A program made the position numbers and the translations under genes. The notes under the pieces are model-generated. The model saw only the letters and a list, made by a program, of their open reading frames with translations, was not told the DNA's origin and made no database searches. A DNA stretch of 64,000 nt from an uncultured bacterium. GTDB lineage: Bacteria; Oederibacteriota; PGYV01; Palsa-1178. Positions 31,708-41,316 of the stretch are shown here, piece by piece (position 1 is the first letter of the stretch; every line of letters begins with the position of its first letter). The stretch lies in the NCBI GenBank assembly GCA_937889595.1, contig CALAOR010000064.1, forward strand, positions 62,001-126,000, read 5' to 3'.

Positions 31708-32462
31708 TGATAGAAGTTATCGGCATCAAGTTCAAAGACGACGAAAAGATACATTACTATAACCCCCAGAAATTGCATCTTGAAAAGGGGGAAAAATGCA
31801 TTGTGGAGATAGAGGAAGGCTCGCGCGAGGGCGAGGTTTCCATGGCGAACTTTTTTCTGGAACCGGACAAGATATACGCGCCGCTGCGCAGGGTTATGGA
31901 GTATATAACCGATAAGCAGGAAGTGCTTGAACAGAAGAAAGACAAGATGGAAGAAAAGGCCAGGGAATTTTGCGCCGGCAGGATAGAGGAACGTAAACTG
32001 GTCATGAAGTTGGTAGATGTCAAATATTCCGACGATTTAAAAAAGGTTGTTTTCTTTTTTGTCGCGGAAAAAAGGGTTGATTTCAGGGAGCTTTTAAAGG
32101 ACCTTGTGAAAGCCTTAAGGATAAAGATAGAATTAAGGCAGATAAGCCGCAGGGAATACGCCAAGAAAATCGGCGCCGCGGGCATATGCGGCAGGATAGT
32201 CTGCTGCAAGAACCACCTTAAATCATTCGCGCCTATTACCATTAAAATGGCCAAGAACCAGGGCTTGCCCTTGAATCCCACCAAAATTTCCGGAGTTTGC
32301 GGCAGGCTTTTATGCTGCCTGGCTTATGAAAAATATGAAGCACCTGTCCAGAATTCGATCATTCAGCGCCTGCAGGTAAGCGAAAATGACCCGGGTGAAA
32401 TAATCATGGATGAGCCTACTTCAACCGAAACCGATTCGGAAGCGGACGTAAGCTGGGAATAG
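31707..32462 (+). CDS. ricT: PSP1-domain protein RicT (YaaT family)
   Basis: The track begins at 31623 in a holB frame; ATG 31707 overlaps the holB stop (TAATG) and gives 251 residues of the normal form. GICGRIVCCKNHL and GVCGRLLCCLAYE are the Cys-rich PSP1 signatures: six to seven Cys, some of which bind 4Fe-4S in the Bacillus RicAFT complex that works with RNase Y in mRNA maturation. KMEEKAREFCAGRIEERKLVMKLVDVKYS is also conserved. Gene order tmk-holB-ricT supports the assignment. Confidence 0.92.
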   Translation: MIEVIGIKFKDDEKIHYYNPQKLHLEKGEKCIVEIEEGSREGEVSMANFFLEPDKIYAPLRRVMEYITDKQEVLEQKKDKMEEKAREFCAGRIEERKLVMKLVDVKYSDDLKKVVFFFVAEKRVDFRELLKDLVKALRIKIELRQISRREYAKKIGAAGICGRIVCCKNHLKSFAPITIKMAKNQGLPLNPTKISGVCGRLLCCLAYEKYEAPVQNSIIQRLQVSENDPGEIIMDEPTSTETDSEADVSWE

Positions 32463-32532
32463 CCCTTTGATCCCGGCGCTTGCGTTTTATCAGCGAAAAT
32501 AACCCGGTAACTTAATATCTGAAAGGGTATAA

Positions 32533-34125
32533 ATGAGCGACAAAAAACATTACTTCATTACAACCGCAATAGACTACGCTAATTCAAAACCGCATATCGG
32601 CCATGCTTATGAAAAAGTCACCGCTGATATCATAGCCAGGTACAAAAGATTAAAAGGTTATGAAGTTTATTTTTCAACCGGCACGGACGAACACTCTTTA
32701 AATGTTATGGCCAAGGCAAAAGAAACCGGCGTGGACCCGAAAGCTTATGTGGATAACATAGCCGTGGCTTTTAAGGACCTGTGTACGCAGTATAAGATAA
32801 CCATAACTGATTTTGTGCAGACCTCGGAAGTAAGGCACGCGAAAGCCGTATCCGAGATATTCCGCAGGTGTTTTGAAACCGGCGATATTTACAAAGGCAC
32901 TTATGAGGGCTGGTATTGCAAGTCCTGTGAATCATTCTACGCGCAGGGTGAACTTACCGAGGACAACTGCTGCCCGACACACAAGTCAAAAGCAGACCTG
33001 ATTAAAGAAGACAATTATTTTCTCAAAATAACAAAATATACGGATAAACTTTTGAAACACATAGAGGATAATCCGGATTTTATACAGCCGGAAACACGCA
33101 GGAACGAGATACTCGCCATGCTTAAATCGGGTTTCAGGGATGTCAGCGTTTCCAGGCCCGGATTAAACTGGGGAATTCCCCTTCCGGTTGACCATACCCA
33201 GACAGTATATGTGTGGTTTGACGCGCTTATTAACTATGCCACAGCCGCGGGCTTTGCTACTGACGAAGAAAAGTTCAAAAAATACTGGCCGGCTGACGCG
33301 CATATCATAGGCAAGGATATTACCAAGTTTCACTGCATTATCTGGCCCATTATGTTAATGTCGGCGGGATTGGCGCTTCCTAAAAAGGTATTTGGCCACG
33401 GTTTCCTGCTTAACAAAGGCGAAAAAATGTCAAAGACCAGGGGCAATATAGTCGACCCGGTTAATATCGCAAATGTGTTTGGCGTGGACGTCATTAGGTA
33501 TTATTTCGCGGCCAATATAACAAACGGCAGCGATGGGGAGTTTTCAGAAGACTCCATAATATTATGCTATAACACCGACCTTGCCAATGACCTCGGCAAC
33601 CTGATTAACAGGTCGCTTAACATGGTTGAAAAATACTGCGGGGCAAAAGTGCCGCAATATTATGAGACAATCCTTGATGATAAAATGAAAGCCATTGTGG
33701 AACAGGCAAAACAGCTTCATAAAGTTTATGGGGAACGCATGGATGTTTTTAACCTGTCAGGCTCGCTTGACGCGGCATGGGACCTGATAAGCATGGCCAA
33801 TAAGCTTATAGAAGACGAGGCCCCGTGGAACCTGCAGAAGAACAATAAAATACATGAACTTGAAACAGTGCTGTACATTTTGCTCGAGGTAATAAGGCTT
33901 GTTTCCATTGTGATCTTACCGGTAATGCCGGATACCGCGTCCAGGATATGGGCAAAGCTCGGCGTTAATTACGATGAAAAGACAATAATAATAGATGAAG
34001 AACTTCACTTTGGAAAACTTGCAAAAGGCGGCGCAGTTGCTAAAGGCGATCCGCTCTTTCCAAGGATACTGGATGAGAAAGAGGCTGAGAAGCTGAAGGC
34101 TCTGAAAGAGAAAACACTGAAATGA
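32533..34125 (+). CDS. metG: Methionyl-tRNA synthetase
   Basis: 530 residues, the short form without the C-terminal tRNA-binding dimerisation domain. TTAIDYANSKPHIGHAYEKV holds the class I HIGH motif (PHIGH); the KMSKS loop is KMSKTRGN. A zinc/knuckle segment has CKSCESFYAQGELTEDNCC. TVYVWFDALINYATA and FHCIIWPIMLM are MetRS core. C-terminal helical anticodon domain about 380-510. Charges tRNA-Met. GAAAGGGTATAA precedes ATG; 70 nt separate it from ricT and tatD follows in 43 nt, the metG-tatD pairing common in bacteria. Confidence 0.95.
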   Translation: MSDKKHYFITTAIDYANSKPHIGHAYEKVTADIIARYKRLKGYEVYFSTGTDEHSLNVMAKAKETGVDPKAYVDNIAVAFKDLCTQYKITITDFVQTSEVRHAKAVSEIFRRCFETGDIYKGTYEGWYCKSCESFYAQGELTEDNCCPTHKSKADLIKEDNYFLKITKYTDKLLKHIEDNPDFIQPETRRNEILAMLKSGFRDVSVSRPGLNWGIPLPVDHTQTVYVWFDALINYATAAGFATDEEKFKKYWPADAHIIGKDITKFHCIIWPIMLMSAGLALPKKVFGHGFLLNKGEKMSKTRGNIVDPVNIANVFGVDVIRYYFAANITNGSDGEFSEDSIILCYNTDLANDLGNLINRSLNMVEKYCGAKVPQYYETILDDKMKAIVEQAKQLHKVYGERMDVFNLSGSLDAAWDLISMANKLIEDEAPWNLQKNNKIHELETVLYILLEVIRLVSIVILPVMPDTASRIWAKLGVNYDEKTIIIDEELHFGKLAKGGAVAKGDPLFPRILDEKEAEKLKALKEKTLK

Positions 34126-34168
34126 GGTTCCAGGACGGGTATAACTTTAGGCTGTTTACGGAGCCGTT

Positions 34169-34927
34169 ATGATCATTGAAACCCATGTTCATCTTTGCGA
34201 CGAAAAGTACGATCACGACAGGGATGAGGTTTTAAAACGCGCCAATGCTTCCGGCGTCATGAAGTTCTTGAACATCGGGGCGGAATTAAAGGAAGTCCGG
34301 AAGATTGCGGCCATGGAAATAGAGAATGTTTACAAGGCAATGGGATTACACCCTCATAACGCGGCTGAATTAACTGACGGGGTTTATGACGAAATAAAAG
34401 GATATTTTAAAGCACAGAAAAAGGCGGTTGCCGTCGGTGAAATCGGGCTGGATTATTATAAGAACCCGGTTCCGAAGGCACTTCAGGAAAAAGTGTTCCG
34501 CGCCTTTCTTGGACTGGCTAAAGAACTTGATCTGCCTGTGGCGATTCACAGCAGGGAAGCGCATGATGATGTATATAATATAATCAGGGAATATGTGCTA
34601 AACAAGCGGGGCGTGATCCACTGTTTTTCCGGGGACGCCGGGATTGCCGGAAAATTTACTGACCTGGGATACATGCTCGGGATAGGCGGGGTAATAACCT
34701 TTCCCAACGCGGAGACATTAAGGAACGCGGTGGCTTCAGTGCCACTTGAGTGCTTGGTGCTTGAAACCGACGCGCCCTGGCTGGCTCCCCAGCAGGAGCG
34801 GGGGAAAAGGAACGAACCGTCATATTTAAGGCACATAGCGCAGGCTGTGGCAAGGCTGAAAAATGTAAGCGTGGAGCAGATTGAAAGCGTCACCACGAAG
34901 AATGCGGAAAAATTATTTAATATATAA
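34169..34927 (+). CDS. tatD: TatD-family metal-dependent hydrolase/DNase
   Basis: 252 residues. METAL SITE: ETHVHLCD (H-x-H) at the start, VGEIGLDYY (E of the DNase motif), AIHSREAH (His), GVIHCFSGD (His), LETDAPWLAP (Asp): all the TIM-barrel ligands are present. TatD proteins are 3'-5' exonucleases or D-aminoacyl-tRNA hydrolase-like enzymes; the exact substrate is not visible. Directly after metG and 13 nt before trpD, so trpD may be transcribed from the same message. Confidence 0.92.
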   Translation: MIIETHVHLCDEKYDHDRDEVLKRANASGVMKFLNIGAELKEVRKIAAMEIENVYKAMGLHPHNAAELTDGVYDEIKGYFKAQKKAVAVGEIGLDYYKNPVPKALQEKVFRAFLGLAKELDLPVAIHSREAHDDVYNIIREYVLNKRGVIHCFSGDAGIAGKFTDLGYMLGIGGVITFPNAETLRNAVASVPLECLVLETDAPWLAPQQERGKRNEPSYLRHIAQAVARLKNVSVEQIESVTTKNAEKLFNI

Positions 34928-34940
34928 AAGAGGTTTTAAA

Positions 34941-35954
34941 ATGCTTAAAAAATTCATAAAAAAAGTGACGGAGCGGCAGGACCTTACATTTGACGAAATG
35001 CGTGATGCGATGGATATTATCACGACCGGGCAGGCCACGGACGCGCAGATTGCCGGTCTTTTGATAGGCTTAAAAATGAAAGGCGAGACAGTTGAGGAGA
35101 TAACAGCCTCCGCCATGTTAATGCGCGAGAAAGCCCATTACGTGGAGATAGACGAGGATATAATACTTGATACATGCGGCACCGGCGGCGACGGGTATGG
35201 GACCATAAATATTTCAACGGCAGTCTCCATAATTGCCGCGGCTGCGGATGTTACTGTGGCCAAGCACGGCAACAGGTCGGTTACGTCCGAGTGCGGAAGC
35301 GCGGACGTCCTAAAGGCGCTGGGTGTTAATATAGATATAAACCATGAATTAATAAAAAAATGCATTGAAACCACAGGCATAGGGTTCTTTTTCGCGCCCG
35401 CCTGCCATGTGGCGATGAAATACGCCATGGGCGTCAGAAAAGAGCTCGGGGTCAGGACTATTTTCAACCTGCTGGGGCCGATTATTAATCCGGCAAGGCA
35501 TACGCATCATCTGATGGGGGTTTTTTCCGATACTTTGACTGAAAAAATCGCACTGGTGCTTAAAAATATGGGGCAGGTCCACTCGGCGGTTGTGTGCGGG
35601 CAGGGAAATATGGACGAGATAACGCTTGCCGGGCCGACAAAGGTTTCCGAACTCAAAGACGGGAAGATAAACACATACTACATAAAACCGTCTGATTTCG
35701 GCATAACAGAAGCGCCCATGGAAGCGGTCAAAGGAGGAGGGCCCGAAAAGAACGCTTCCATTTTAATGGATATATTTGACGGTAAAGAAACCGGGCCTTA
35801 CAGGGATGTGATAGTTCTAAACAGCGGCTTCGCGCTTTTTATAGCGGATAAAGTAAGCACACCACAGGAAGGAGTTGCTCTTGCCGGTAAAATAATAAAA
35901 TCGGGAGATGCGGCAAGGAAACTCAAAGAGTTCGTTAAGTGTTCGAACAGTTAA
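34941..35954 (+). CDS. trpD: Anthranilate phosphoribosyltransferase
   Basis: The track's start (34881) is inside tatD; ATG 34941 after AAAGAGGTTTTA gives 337 residues, the family norm. Hallmarks: DTCGTGGDGYGTINIST (phosphoribosyl-binding glycine loop), VAKHGNRSVTSECGSADVLKALG (PRPP/Mg loop with KHGNR), ACHVAMKYAMGVRKELGVRTIFNLLGPIINP. Transfers phosphoribose to anthranilate in tryptophan synthesis. First gene of trpDCFBA here; trpE and trpG are not in the window. Confidence 0.95.
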   Translation: MLKKFIKKVTERQDLTFDEMRDAMDIITTGQATDAQIAGLLIGLKMKGETVEEITASAMLMREKAHYVEIDEDIILDTCGTGGDGYGTINISTAVSIIAAAADVTVAKHGNRSVTSECGSADVLKALGVNIDINHELIKKCIETTGIGFFFAPACHVAMKYAMGVRKELGVRTIFNLLGPIINPARHTHHLMGVFSDTLTEKIALVLKNMGQVHSAVVCGQGNMDEITLAGPTKVSELKDGKINTYYIKPSDFGITEAPMEAVKGGGPEKNASILMDIFDGKETGPYRDVIVLNSGFALFIADKVSTPQEGVALAGKIIKSGDAARKLKEFVKCSNS

Positions 35955-36008
35955 AATATGACATCAGGCGTGGGCTAAAATATAAAATAAAAAAATGGAG
36001 GAAAAAAG

Positions 36009-36803
36009 ATGAGCATACTGAAAAAGATAATAAAGGCAAAAAAGGCCGAGGTTAAGCTGAAAAAGGAAAAAATGCCCGTTGAAAAGCTTTTAAACGACAT
36101 AACCAAGGCGCCTGCAAACAGGAATTTCAGGGATATTTTTGAGTACAATGATTTCTCCATAATCGCGGAGATAAAGAAAAAGTCGCCTTCCAAAGGCACC
36201 ATAAAGGCGAACATAAGCATAAAAAAAATAGCCGAGAATTACGAGGCTGCGGGCGCGAGGGCCATATCGGTAGTTACCGACAAAAAGTTTTTTGACGGGA
36301 AGCTTGAGTATATAGAGGAAGTAAAGAAGTATTCCTCGCTGCCCGTACTGCGCAAGGATTTTATCATAGACGAGTACCAGATATACGAGTCGCGCTGGGC
36401 CAGGGCCGATGCCGTCCTTTTGATAGCGGCGGCGCTGGAAAAAAAGGTGGTTACGCAGTTCGTGAAAAAAGTGCGTTTCCTCAACATGACACCGATCGTG
36501 GAAGTACATAACAGCGAAGATCTAAGAAAAGCACTGGGTTCGGGTGTGGATATAATAGGGATAAACACCAGGGACCTGAAGACCTTTAAGATAAATTTCG
36601 GGGTGATCAAGAATATAATAAAGGCGATCCCGAAAGAGAAGTACGTAATAATTGAAAGCGGCGTTGATGAAGTGGAAGACCTTGAAAAAATGATCACAGA
36701 CAGCAGGATAAAAGGCGTCCTGATCGGCTCGATGTTCATGAAAATGAACGAGAAAGCCGTGAAGGAATCAATGCATAAAATAATGAGCAAATACGGTAAC
36801 TAA
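36009..36803 (+). CDS. trpC: Indole-3-glycerol-phosphate synthase
   Basis: 264 residues with ATGGAGGAAAAAAG before ATG. (beta/alpha)8 barrel. Catalytic stretch IIAEIKKKSPSKGTI (Lys of the KxSPS motif), SVVTDKKFFDG, VLRKDFIIDEYQ (Glu/Lys), LNMTPIVEVHN, GINTRDLKTF and ESGVD are the expected strand-end motifs. Closes the indole ring. Downstream trpF starts 3 nt after the stop, so the two are coupled. Confidence 0.95.
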   Translation: MSILKKIIKAKKAEVKLKKEKMPVEKLLNDITKAPANRNFRDIFEYNDFSIIAEIKKKSPSKGTIKANISIKKIAENYEAAGARAISVVTDKKFFDGKLEYIEEVKKYSSLPVLRKDFIIDEYQIYESRWARADAVLLIAAALEKKVVTQFVKKVRFLNMTPIVEVHNSEDLRKALGSGVDIIGINTRDLKTFKINFGVIKNIIKAIPKEKYVIIESGVDEVEDLEKMITDSRIKGVLIGSMFMKMNEKAVKESMHKIMSKYGN

Positions 36804-36806
36804 ATA

Positions 36807-37460
36807 ATGCCGAGGATAAAAATATGCGGGATAACGAATTTAACTGACGCAAAGCTTGCCCAGCGGCTCGGCGCGGACATAGAAGGTTTTATTTTTGCCG
36901 AAAGCCCGCGGAGGATAACGCCTGAAAAAGCCGCTTTAATCATAAAAAAGCTGAAGCCCGGGGTTTTAAAAGCCGGGGTTTTTGTGGATGAAAAAGCGCA
37001 AACCGTGAACAATATCATAAAAAAACTCAGGCTTAACATGGTCCAGCTGCACGGCGATGAATCCGTATCTTATTTAAGGGAAATAAAAGGCGCCATGATA
37101 GTCAAGGTAATAAGGGTTAAAAATACCGCTGACCTGAAACGGCAGGTTAAAAAGTATGGGAAAAACGCGGATGCTTTTCTTTTTGACACATACAGCAGGG
37201 CGGCCCGCGGGGGAACAGGCCAGTGTTTTGACTGGAAAATGCTCAAAGGCATTAAATTTCCCAAACCGTTCTTTGTGGCAGGCGGAATAAACCCGGAAAA
37301 CGTCTGTAGGGCGATAAAAGAGGCAAAGCCATACGGGGTGGACGTGAGTTCGGGAGTGGAAAAGAAAAAAGGAAAGAAAAGCCCGGCAAAATTAAAAAAG
37401 TTGTTTAAAGAAATTCAAAGTATGGATAAGGCCGCCAAATTGAAAGCTAAAAGGCCTTAA
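36807..37460 (+). CDS. trpF: Phosphoribosylanthranilate isomerase
   Basis: 217 residues. KICGITNLTDAKLAQRLGAD has the catalytic Cys (KICG), VQLHGDES, FLFDTYS (Asp general acid) and FVAGGINPENV follow in the right order. Isomerises PRA to CdRP between the trpD and trpC steps. The C-terminus is a Lys-rich tail (KKKGKKSPAK ... KLKAKRP) beyond the usual end, an oddity but not a defect. Confidence 0.94.
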   Translation: MPRIKICGITNLTDAKLAQRLGADIEGFIFAESPRRITPEKAALIIKKLKPGVLKAGVFVDEKAQTVNNIIKKLRLNMVQLHGDESVSYLREIKGAMIVKVIRVKNTADLKRQVKKYGKNADAFLFDTYSRAARGGTGQCFDWKMLKGIKFPKPFFVAGGINPENVCRAIKEAKPYGVDVSSGVEKKKGKKSPAKLKKLFKEIQSMDKAAKLKAKRP

Positions 37461-37514
37461 TTAGTCCTATGATTTAAACTTAAAGTTCCAGTCTCAAATA
37501 CTCAAGGAGTACTT

Positions 37515-38696
37515 ATGAAACTACCAAACAGCAAAGGTTTTTTCGGGGCATACGGCGGCAAGTTTGCGCCTGAGACCCTGCGCACGCTTGTCGACGACCT
37601 TGAACGTGAATACAGGAAAGCGCAGAACGACCCTTCATTTAAAAAGGAACTTGATTATTACCTGAAATATTACGTGGGCCGGCCAACGCCGTTATACAGG
37701 GCCGATAGGCTTTCAAAAAGGTTTAATAACGCAAAAATTTACCTTAAGAGGGAAGACTTAAACCATACCGGCGCTCATAAAATAAATAATACCCTGGGCC
37801 AGATTTTGCTTGCGCGCAGGATGGGCAAAACAAGGATAATTGCCGAGACAGGCGCGGGGCAGCACGGGGTGGCCACGGCAACTGTTGCGGCCATGTTTGG
37901 TCTGGAGTGCGAGGTTTACATGGGGGAGGAAGACACCCGCAGGCAGGCCTTAAACGTATTTCGCATGCAGCTTTTAGGGACAAAAGTCATACCGGTAAAA
38001 TCCGGGACAAGAACTCTAAAAGACGCCATGAACGAAGCAACACGGGATTGGCTCAAAAATGTTGACAATACTTTTTATATTATAGGTTCTGTTGCCGGGT
38101 TTCATCCTTATCCCGAGATGGTCAGGGATTTCCAGTCTATAATCGGCAAAGAAGCAAGAAAACAGATAATGAAAGCCGAAGGAAAGCTTCCTGATTACAT
38201 TTTAGCCTGCGTCGGCGGAGGCTCAAATGCCATGGGGATTTTTTACCCATTTTTGAATGATAAAAAAGTGAAATTGATCGGCGTCGAAGCGGGAGGGCTT
38301 GGGGTTGAAACGGGTAAACACTCGGCAACCCTCACAAAGGGAAGGACCGGGGTATTGCACGGGTCCAAGACATATGTATTGCAGGATATTAACGGCCAGA
38401 TAGCAGAGACTCATTCCATATCAGCGGGTCTGGATTACCCGGGTGTCGGGCCGGAACACAGCTATCTGAAGGACACAGGCAGGGTCAAATATGACTATGT
38501 AGTCGACCATGAAGCCGCAGACGCGTGCATAATGCTTTCAAAAGAAGAAGGCATAATCCCGGCATTGGAATCATCGCATGCCGTGGCGTACCTCGACAAA
38601 ATGAAGTTGTCTAAAAAGGACCTGGTAATAGTGAACATTTCAGGCAGGGGCGACAAGGATATGGGGACGATAATGGAGTATGTCGGTAAAAAATAG
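37515..38696 (+). CDS. trpB: Tryptophan synthase beta chain
   Basis: 393 residues (TrpB1-size). AAGGAGTACTT before ATG. The PLP Lys is in [46 protein letters not shown] (PLP phosphate loop), [15 protein letters not shown] and [15 protein letters not shown] are all standard. Makes Trp from indole and Ser with TrpA. A 78-nt spacer with the stutter repeat J separates it from trpA. Confidence 0.96.
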   Translation: MKLPNSKGFFGAYGGKFAPETLRTLVDDLEREYRKAQNDPSFKKELDYYLKYYVGRPTPLYRADRLSKRFNNAKIYLKREDLNHTGAHKINNTLGQILLARRMGKTRIIAETGAGQHGVATATVAAMFGLECEVYMGEEDTRRQALNVFRMQLLGTKVIPVKSGTRTLKDAMNEATRDWLKNVDNTFYIIGSVAGFHPYPEMVRDFQSIIGKEARKQIMKAEGKLPDYILACVGGGSNAMGIFYPFLNDKKVKLIGVEAGGLGVETGKHSATLTKGRTGVLHGSKTYVLQDINGQIAETHSISAGLDYPGVGPEHSYLKDTGRVKYDYVVDHEAADACIMLSKEEGIIPALESSHAVAYLDKMKLSKKDLVIVNISGRGDKDMGTIMEYVGKK

Positions 38697-38707
38697 TAAA
38701 TACCCAG

Positions 38708-38727
38708 TTCGGAATTCGGAATTCGGA
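38708..38727. repeat. Stutter repeat J in the trpB-trpA gap
   Basis: TTCGGAATTCGGAATTCGGA: a 7-nt unit (GAATTCG) repeated, self-complementary through GAATTC. Confidence 0.85.
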
Positions 38728-38774
38728 GTGGCGCGGGCAAGAAAACAAATACCTTTGAACCAAATGGAGAGCTT

Positions 38775-39554
38775 ATGAACCGACTTGACTCACTCAAAGA
38801 CAGCCGCAAAAAACATCTTGTTATCTATTTGATGGCCGGGGATCCGGACCTGAAAACCACTGAAGAACTTATATACAGCCTGGCTGGACAGGGGGTTTCT
38901 GCTATTGAGCTTGGCATCCCTTTTTCCGACCCTGTGGCTGACGGGCCTACCATACAAAGGGCCGGAGAGCGGGCGATTGCAAACAAAATTACCATAAAAG
39001 ACGGGCTTGGGCTCGTGTCCAAGGTCAGGGCCAGGGTAAGCGTTCCTATAATCTTCATGCTTTACTACAACCTGATATACAGCTATGGTATAGAAAGGTT
39101 TGTCAATGACTGCGTTAAAGCCGGAGTTGACGGCGCTATAGTGCCTGATCTTCCTTATGATGAAGAAAAGCAATTCTATGATTATGCTGAAAATAAAGGG
39201 TTTTATGTGATTTGTCTTGTTTCACCTACTAATACGGTTGAAAGAATGAAGAAAATAGTAGAAAAATCGCGGGGTTTTGTGTATTATATCCTGCTGAAAG
39301 GCGTAACCGGCGCGCAAAAGAAGTTATCAACTGACTTTGAGTTCCTGTCAAAGATAATGAAAATTGCGGAAAAACCGGTTTTTGCGGGTTTTGGAATATC
39401 CACGCCCGCTCAGGCGGAAGAAGTGGCAAAGCATGCGGACGGGGTAATCATTGGCAGTGCATATGTAAGCCTGATCGAGCATTTCGCCGGGAATAAAAAG
39501 CAGCTGCACCTTAAGTCGAAGCAGTTCGTCAATAAACTATTGAAGAGGTTATGA
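38775..39554 (+). CDS. trpA: Tryptophan synthase alpha chain
   Basis: 259 residues, AATGGAGAGCTT before ATG. Barrel motifs: YLMAGDPDLKTTEEL, IELGIPFSDPVADGPTIQRA (with catalytic Glu and Asp), FMLYYNLIYSYGIERF, GAIVPDLPYDEE, YYILLKGVTGAQ, FGISTPAQAEEV and IIGSAYVSLIEH. Splits indole-3-glycerol phosphate to indole, channelled to TrpB. The stop overlaps the next gene by 4 nt. Confidence 0.95.
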   Translation: MNRLDSLKDSRKKHLVIYLMAGDPDLKTTEELIYSLAGQGVSAIELGIPFSDPVADGPTIQRAGERAIANKITIKDGLGLVSKVRARVSVPIIFMLYYNLIYSYGIERFVNDCVKAGVDGAIVPDLPYDEEKQFYDYAENKGFYVICLVSPTNTVERMKKIVEKSRGFVYYILLKGVTGAQKKLSTDFEFLSKIMKIAEKPVFAGFGISTPAQAEEVAKHADGVIIGSAYVSLIEHFAGNKKQLHLKSKQFVNKLLKRL

Positions 39555-41314
39555 AATTGGCAAAAAAGGCCTTAAAAAAAGCTGCAAAAAAGAAGAAACC
39601 GGCAAATAAAAATATTAAGATTGGCAAAATCGGTATTTTAGAGGTTTTTGAGGATGAAAATGCTCCAGCAAGCGCCGCGGAACAATACAGGCTTAAGGTC
39701 GAAAAACTTGAAAAAGAAGTATTGATACTGAGGGAAATAGCGGAAGTCACCAATAAGGATTTTAGCCTGGATAAGATACTTGAAAGGTTCCTGGAACTGC
39801 TCATGGATACCATATGCGCAGACGCGGGATCCCTGCTTTTGGTTGATAAGGCATCTGATACGCTTACGTTTACTGCGGCGCTAGGGAAAAAGGCGGGAAA
39901 ACTCAAGGACTATAAATTAAAAATGGGAGAGGGCATTGCCGGATGGGTGGCCCAGTCAGGCAAGGCTATAATTACCCCGGATGTTAAAAAAGACATAAGA
40001 TTCAGCCCCACGATAAGCAGGGCGATCAAATACGCGACGCGCAATATATTGTGCGTGCCATTAAAGTTTGAACATGACATATTGGGCGTGGTGGAACTCT
40101 TAAATAAGCACGGCAACGGAGCGTTTGATGAAAATGACCTTGCCATCGTATCAGCTTATGTACCGTATGTATCGATGATCATAAAGAACGCGCAGCTTTT
40201 TATAGAAAATAAAAACAGGATACACAGGCTGGAACACCTGATGCAGCTGACCGAGTATGTGAATTCCACTCTGAATATTGACACGCTTTTTGATATGATA
40301 CTTGGAATATCCATGGATACCTTGGGCGCCGAAGCCGGTTCCATCATGATGCTCGACGAAGAAAAGCAGACATTGAAGTTCGCGGCTGTGTCAGGGCCTA
40401 AGTCAGGAAAATTAAAGGAAGTAAAGGTGCCGGTAGGCGAAGGCATCGCGGGTTGGGTGATACGCGAGAATAGAGGCGTCCTGATAACCGACGCGCAGTC
40501 TGACCCGCGTTTTTTTAAGGAGGCCGACCAGAAAACCGATTTTAAGACCAAGTCGGTTCTGGCAGTGCCTTTAAGGACCAAAAACAACCTGATCGGCGTT
40601 GTGGAAGTGTTAAATAAGAAAAATAACGAGTCTTTCAACAGCGATGACATGCTCATGCTTGAGGCGCTCTCGAATCAGGCTGCGATAGCCATAGAAAATG
40701 CGAGGCTTTATGCAAATGTAAAGGAGCTCTTTGTAAATACGGTCAGGTCGCTGGCAACCGCGATAGAAACCAAGGACGTTTACACCCGGGGCCATTCGGA
40801 GCGCGTTACCATGTTTTCCGGGCTGATGGCAAAAGCGCTTAGTTTTAGCGAGGAAGAAACGGAAAACCTGAATCTTACCGGCATACTGCATGACATTGGC
40901 AAGATAGGCGTGGACGAGTCGATACTGCGAAAGCCTTCAAAGTTAACGGAGGCGGAATACACGGAAATAATGAAACACCCGGAATACGCGGCAAACATAC
41001 TCGAGGCCATACCGCAGTTGCGGCACATAATACCGGCGGTAAAACATCATCATGAGCGTTACGACGGCAACGGTTATCCGTCAAAATTAAAAGGGGAGAA
41101 AATACCGTATTTTTCAAGGATACTGGCGATAGCGGACACATTTGACGCCATGTCTTCAAGCAGGCCCTACAGGCAGGCGCTGCCTTTTAATGTGTGTATA
41201 GAAGAGATAAAAAGGTGCGCGGGAACGCAGTTTGATCCGGAACTCGCCGAGGTGGCGGTAAAAGCATTTAAATTATGGCATGGTTTAAAGATGAAAAACA
41301 CAAAGGAGAAATAA
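39551..41314 (+). CDS. GAF-GAF-HD-GYP protein, probable cyclic-di-GMP phosphodiesterase
   Basis: 587 residues. A Lys-rich N-terminus (about 1-25), two GAF domains (about 60-205 and 230-385, each with the GEGIAGWV core) and an HD-GYP domain (about 395-565): HDIGKIGVDE, HPEYAANIL, VKHHHERYDGNGYPSKLKGE and ADTFDAMSSSRPYR. HD, HHE and GYP motifs are all intact, so it should hydrolyse c-di-GMP, controlled by whatever the GAF domains bind. No helix, so cytoplasmic. The 4-nt overlap with trpA and 2-nt gap to accD place it in a mixed operon. No partner GGDEF is visible. Confidence 0.9.
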   Translation: MKLAKKALKKAAKKKKPANKNIKIGKIGILEVFEDENAPASAAEQYRLKVEKLEKEVLILREIAEVTNKDFSLDKILERFLELLMDTICADAGSLLLVDKASDTLTFTAALGKKAGKLKDYKLKMGEGIAGWVAQSGKAIITPDVKKDIRFSPTISRAIKYATRNILCVPLKFEHDILGVVELLNKHGNGAFDENDLAIVSAYVPYVSMIIKNAQLFIENKNRIHRLEHLMQLTEYVNSTLNIDTLFDMILGISMDTLGAEAGSIMMLDEEKQTLKFAAVSGPKSGKLKEVKVPVGEGIAGWVIRENRGVLITDAQSDPRFFKEADQKTDFKTKSVLAVPLRTKNNLIGVVEVLNKKNNESFNSDDMLMLEALSNQAAIAIENARLYANVKELFVNTVRSLATAIETKDVYTRGHSERVTMFSGLMAKALSFSEEETENLNLTGILHDIGKIGVDESILRKPSKLTEAEYTEIMKHPEYAANILEAIPQLRHIIPAVKHHHERYDGNGYPSKLKGEKIPYFSRILAIADTFDAMSSSRPYRQALPFNVCIEEIKRCAGTQFDPELAEVAVKAFKLWHGLKMKNTKEK

Positions 41315-41316
41315 TA

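Noticed and set aside
34928-35954. trp attenuator or T-box leader before trpD
   Set aside because: Only 13 nt separate tatD and trpD; no leader peptide or specifier hairpin can fit.
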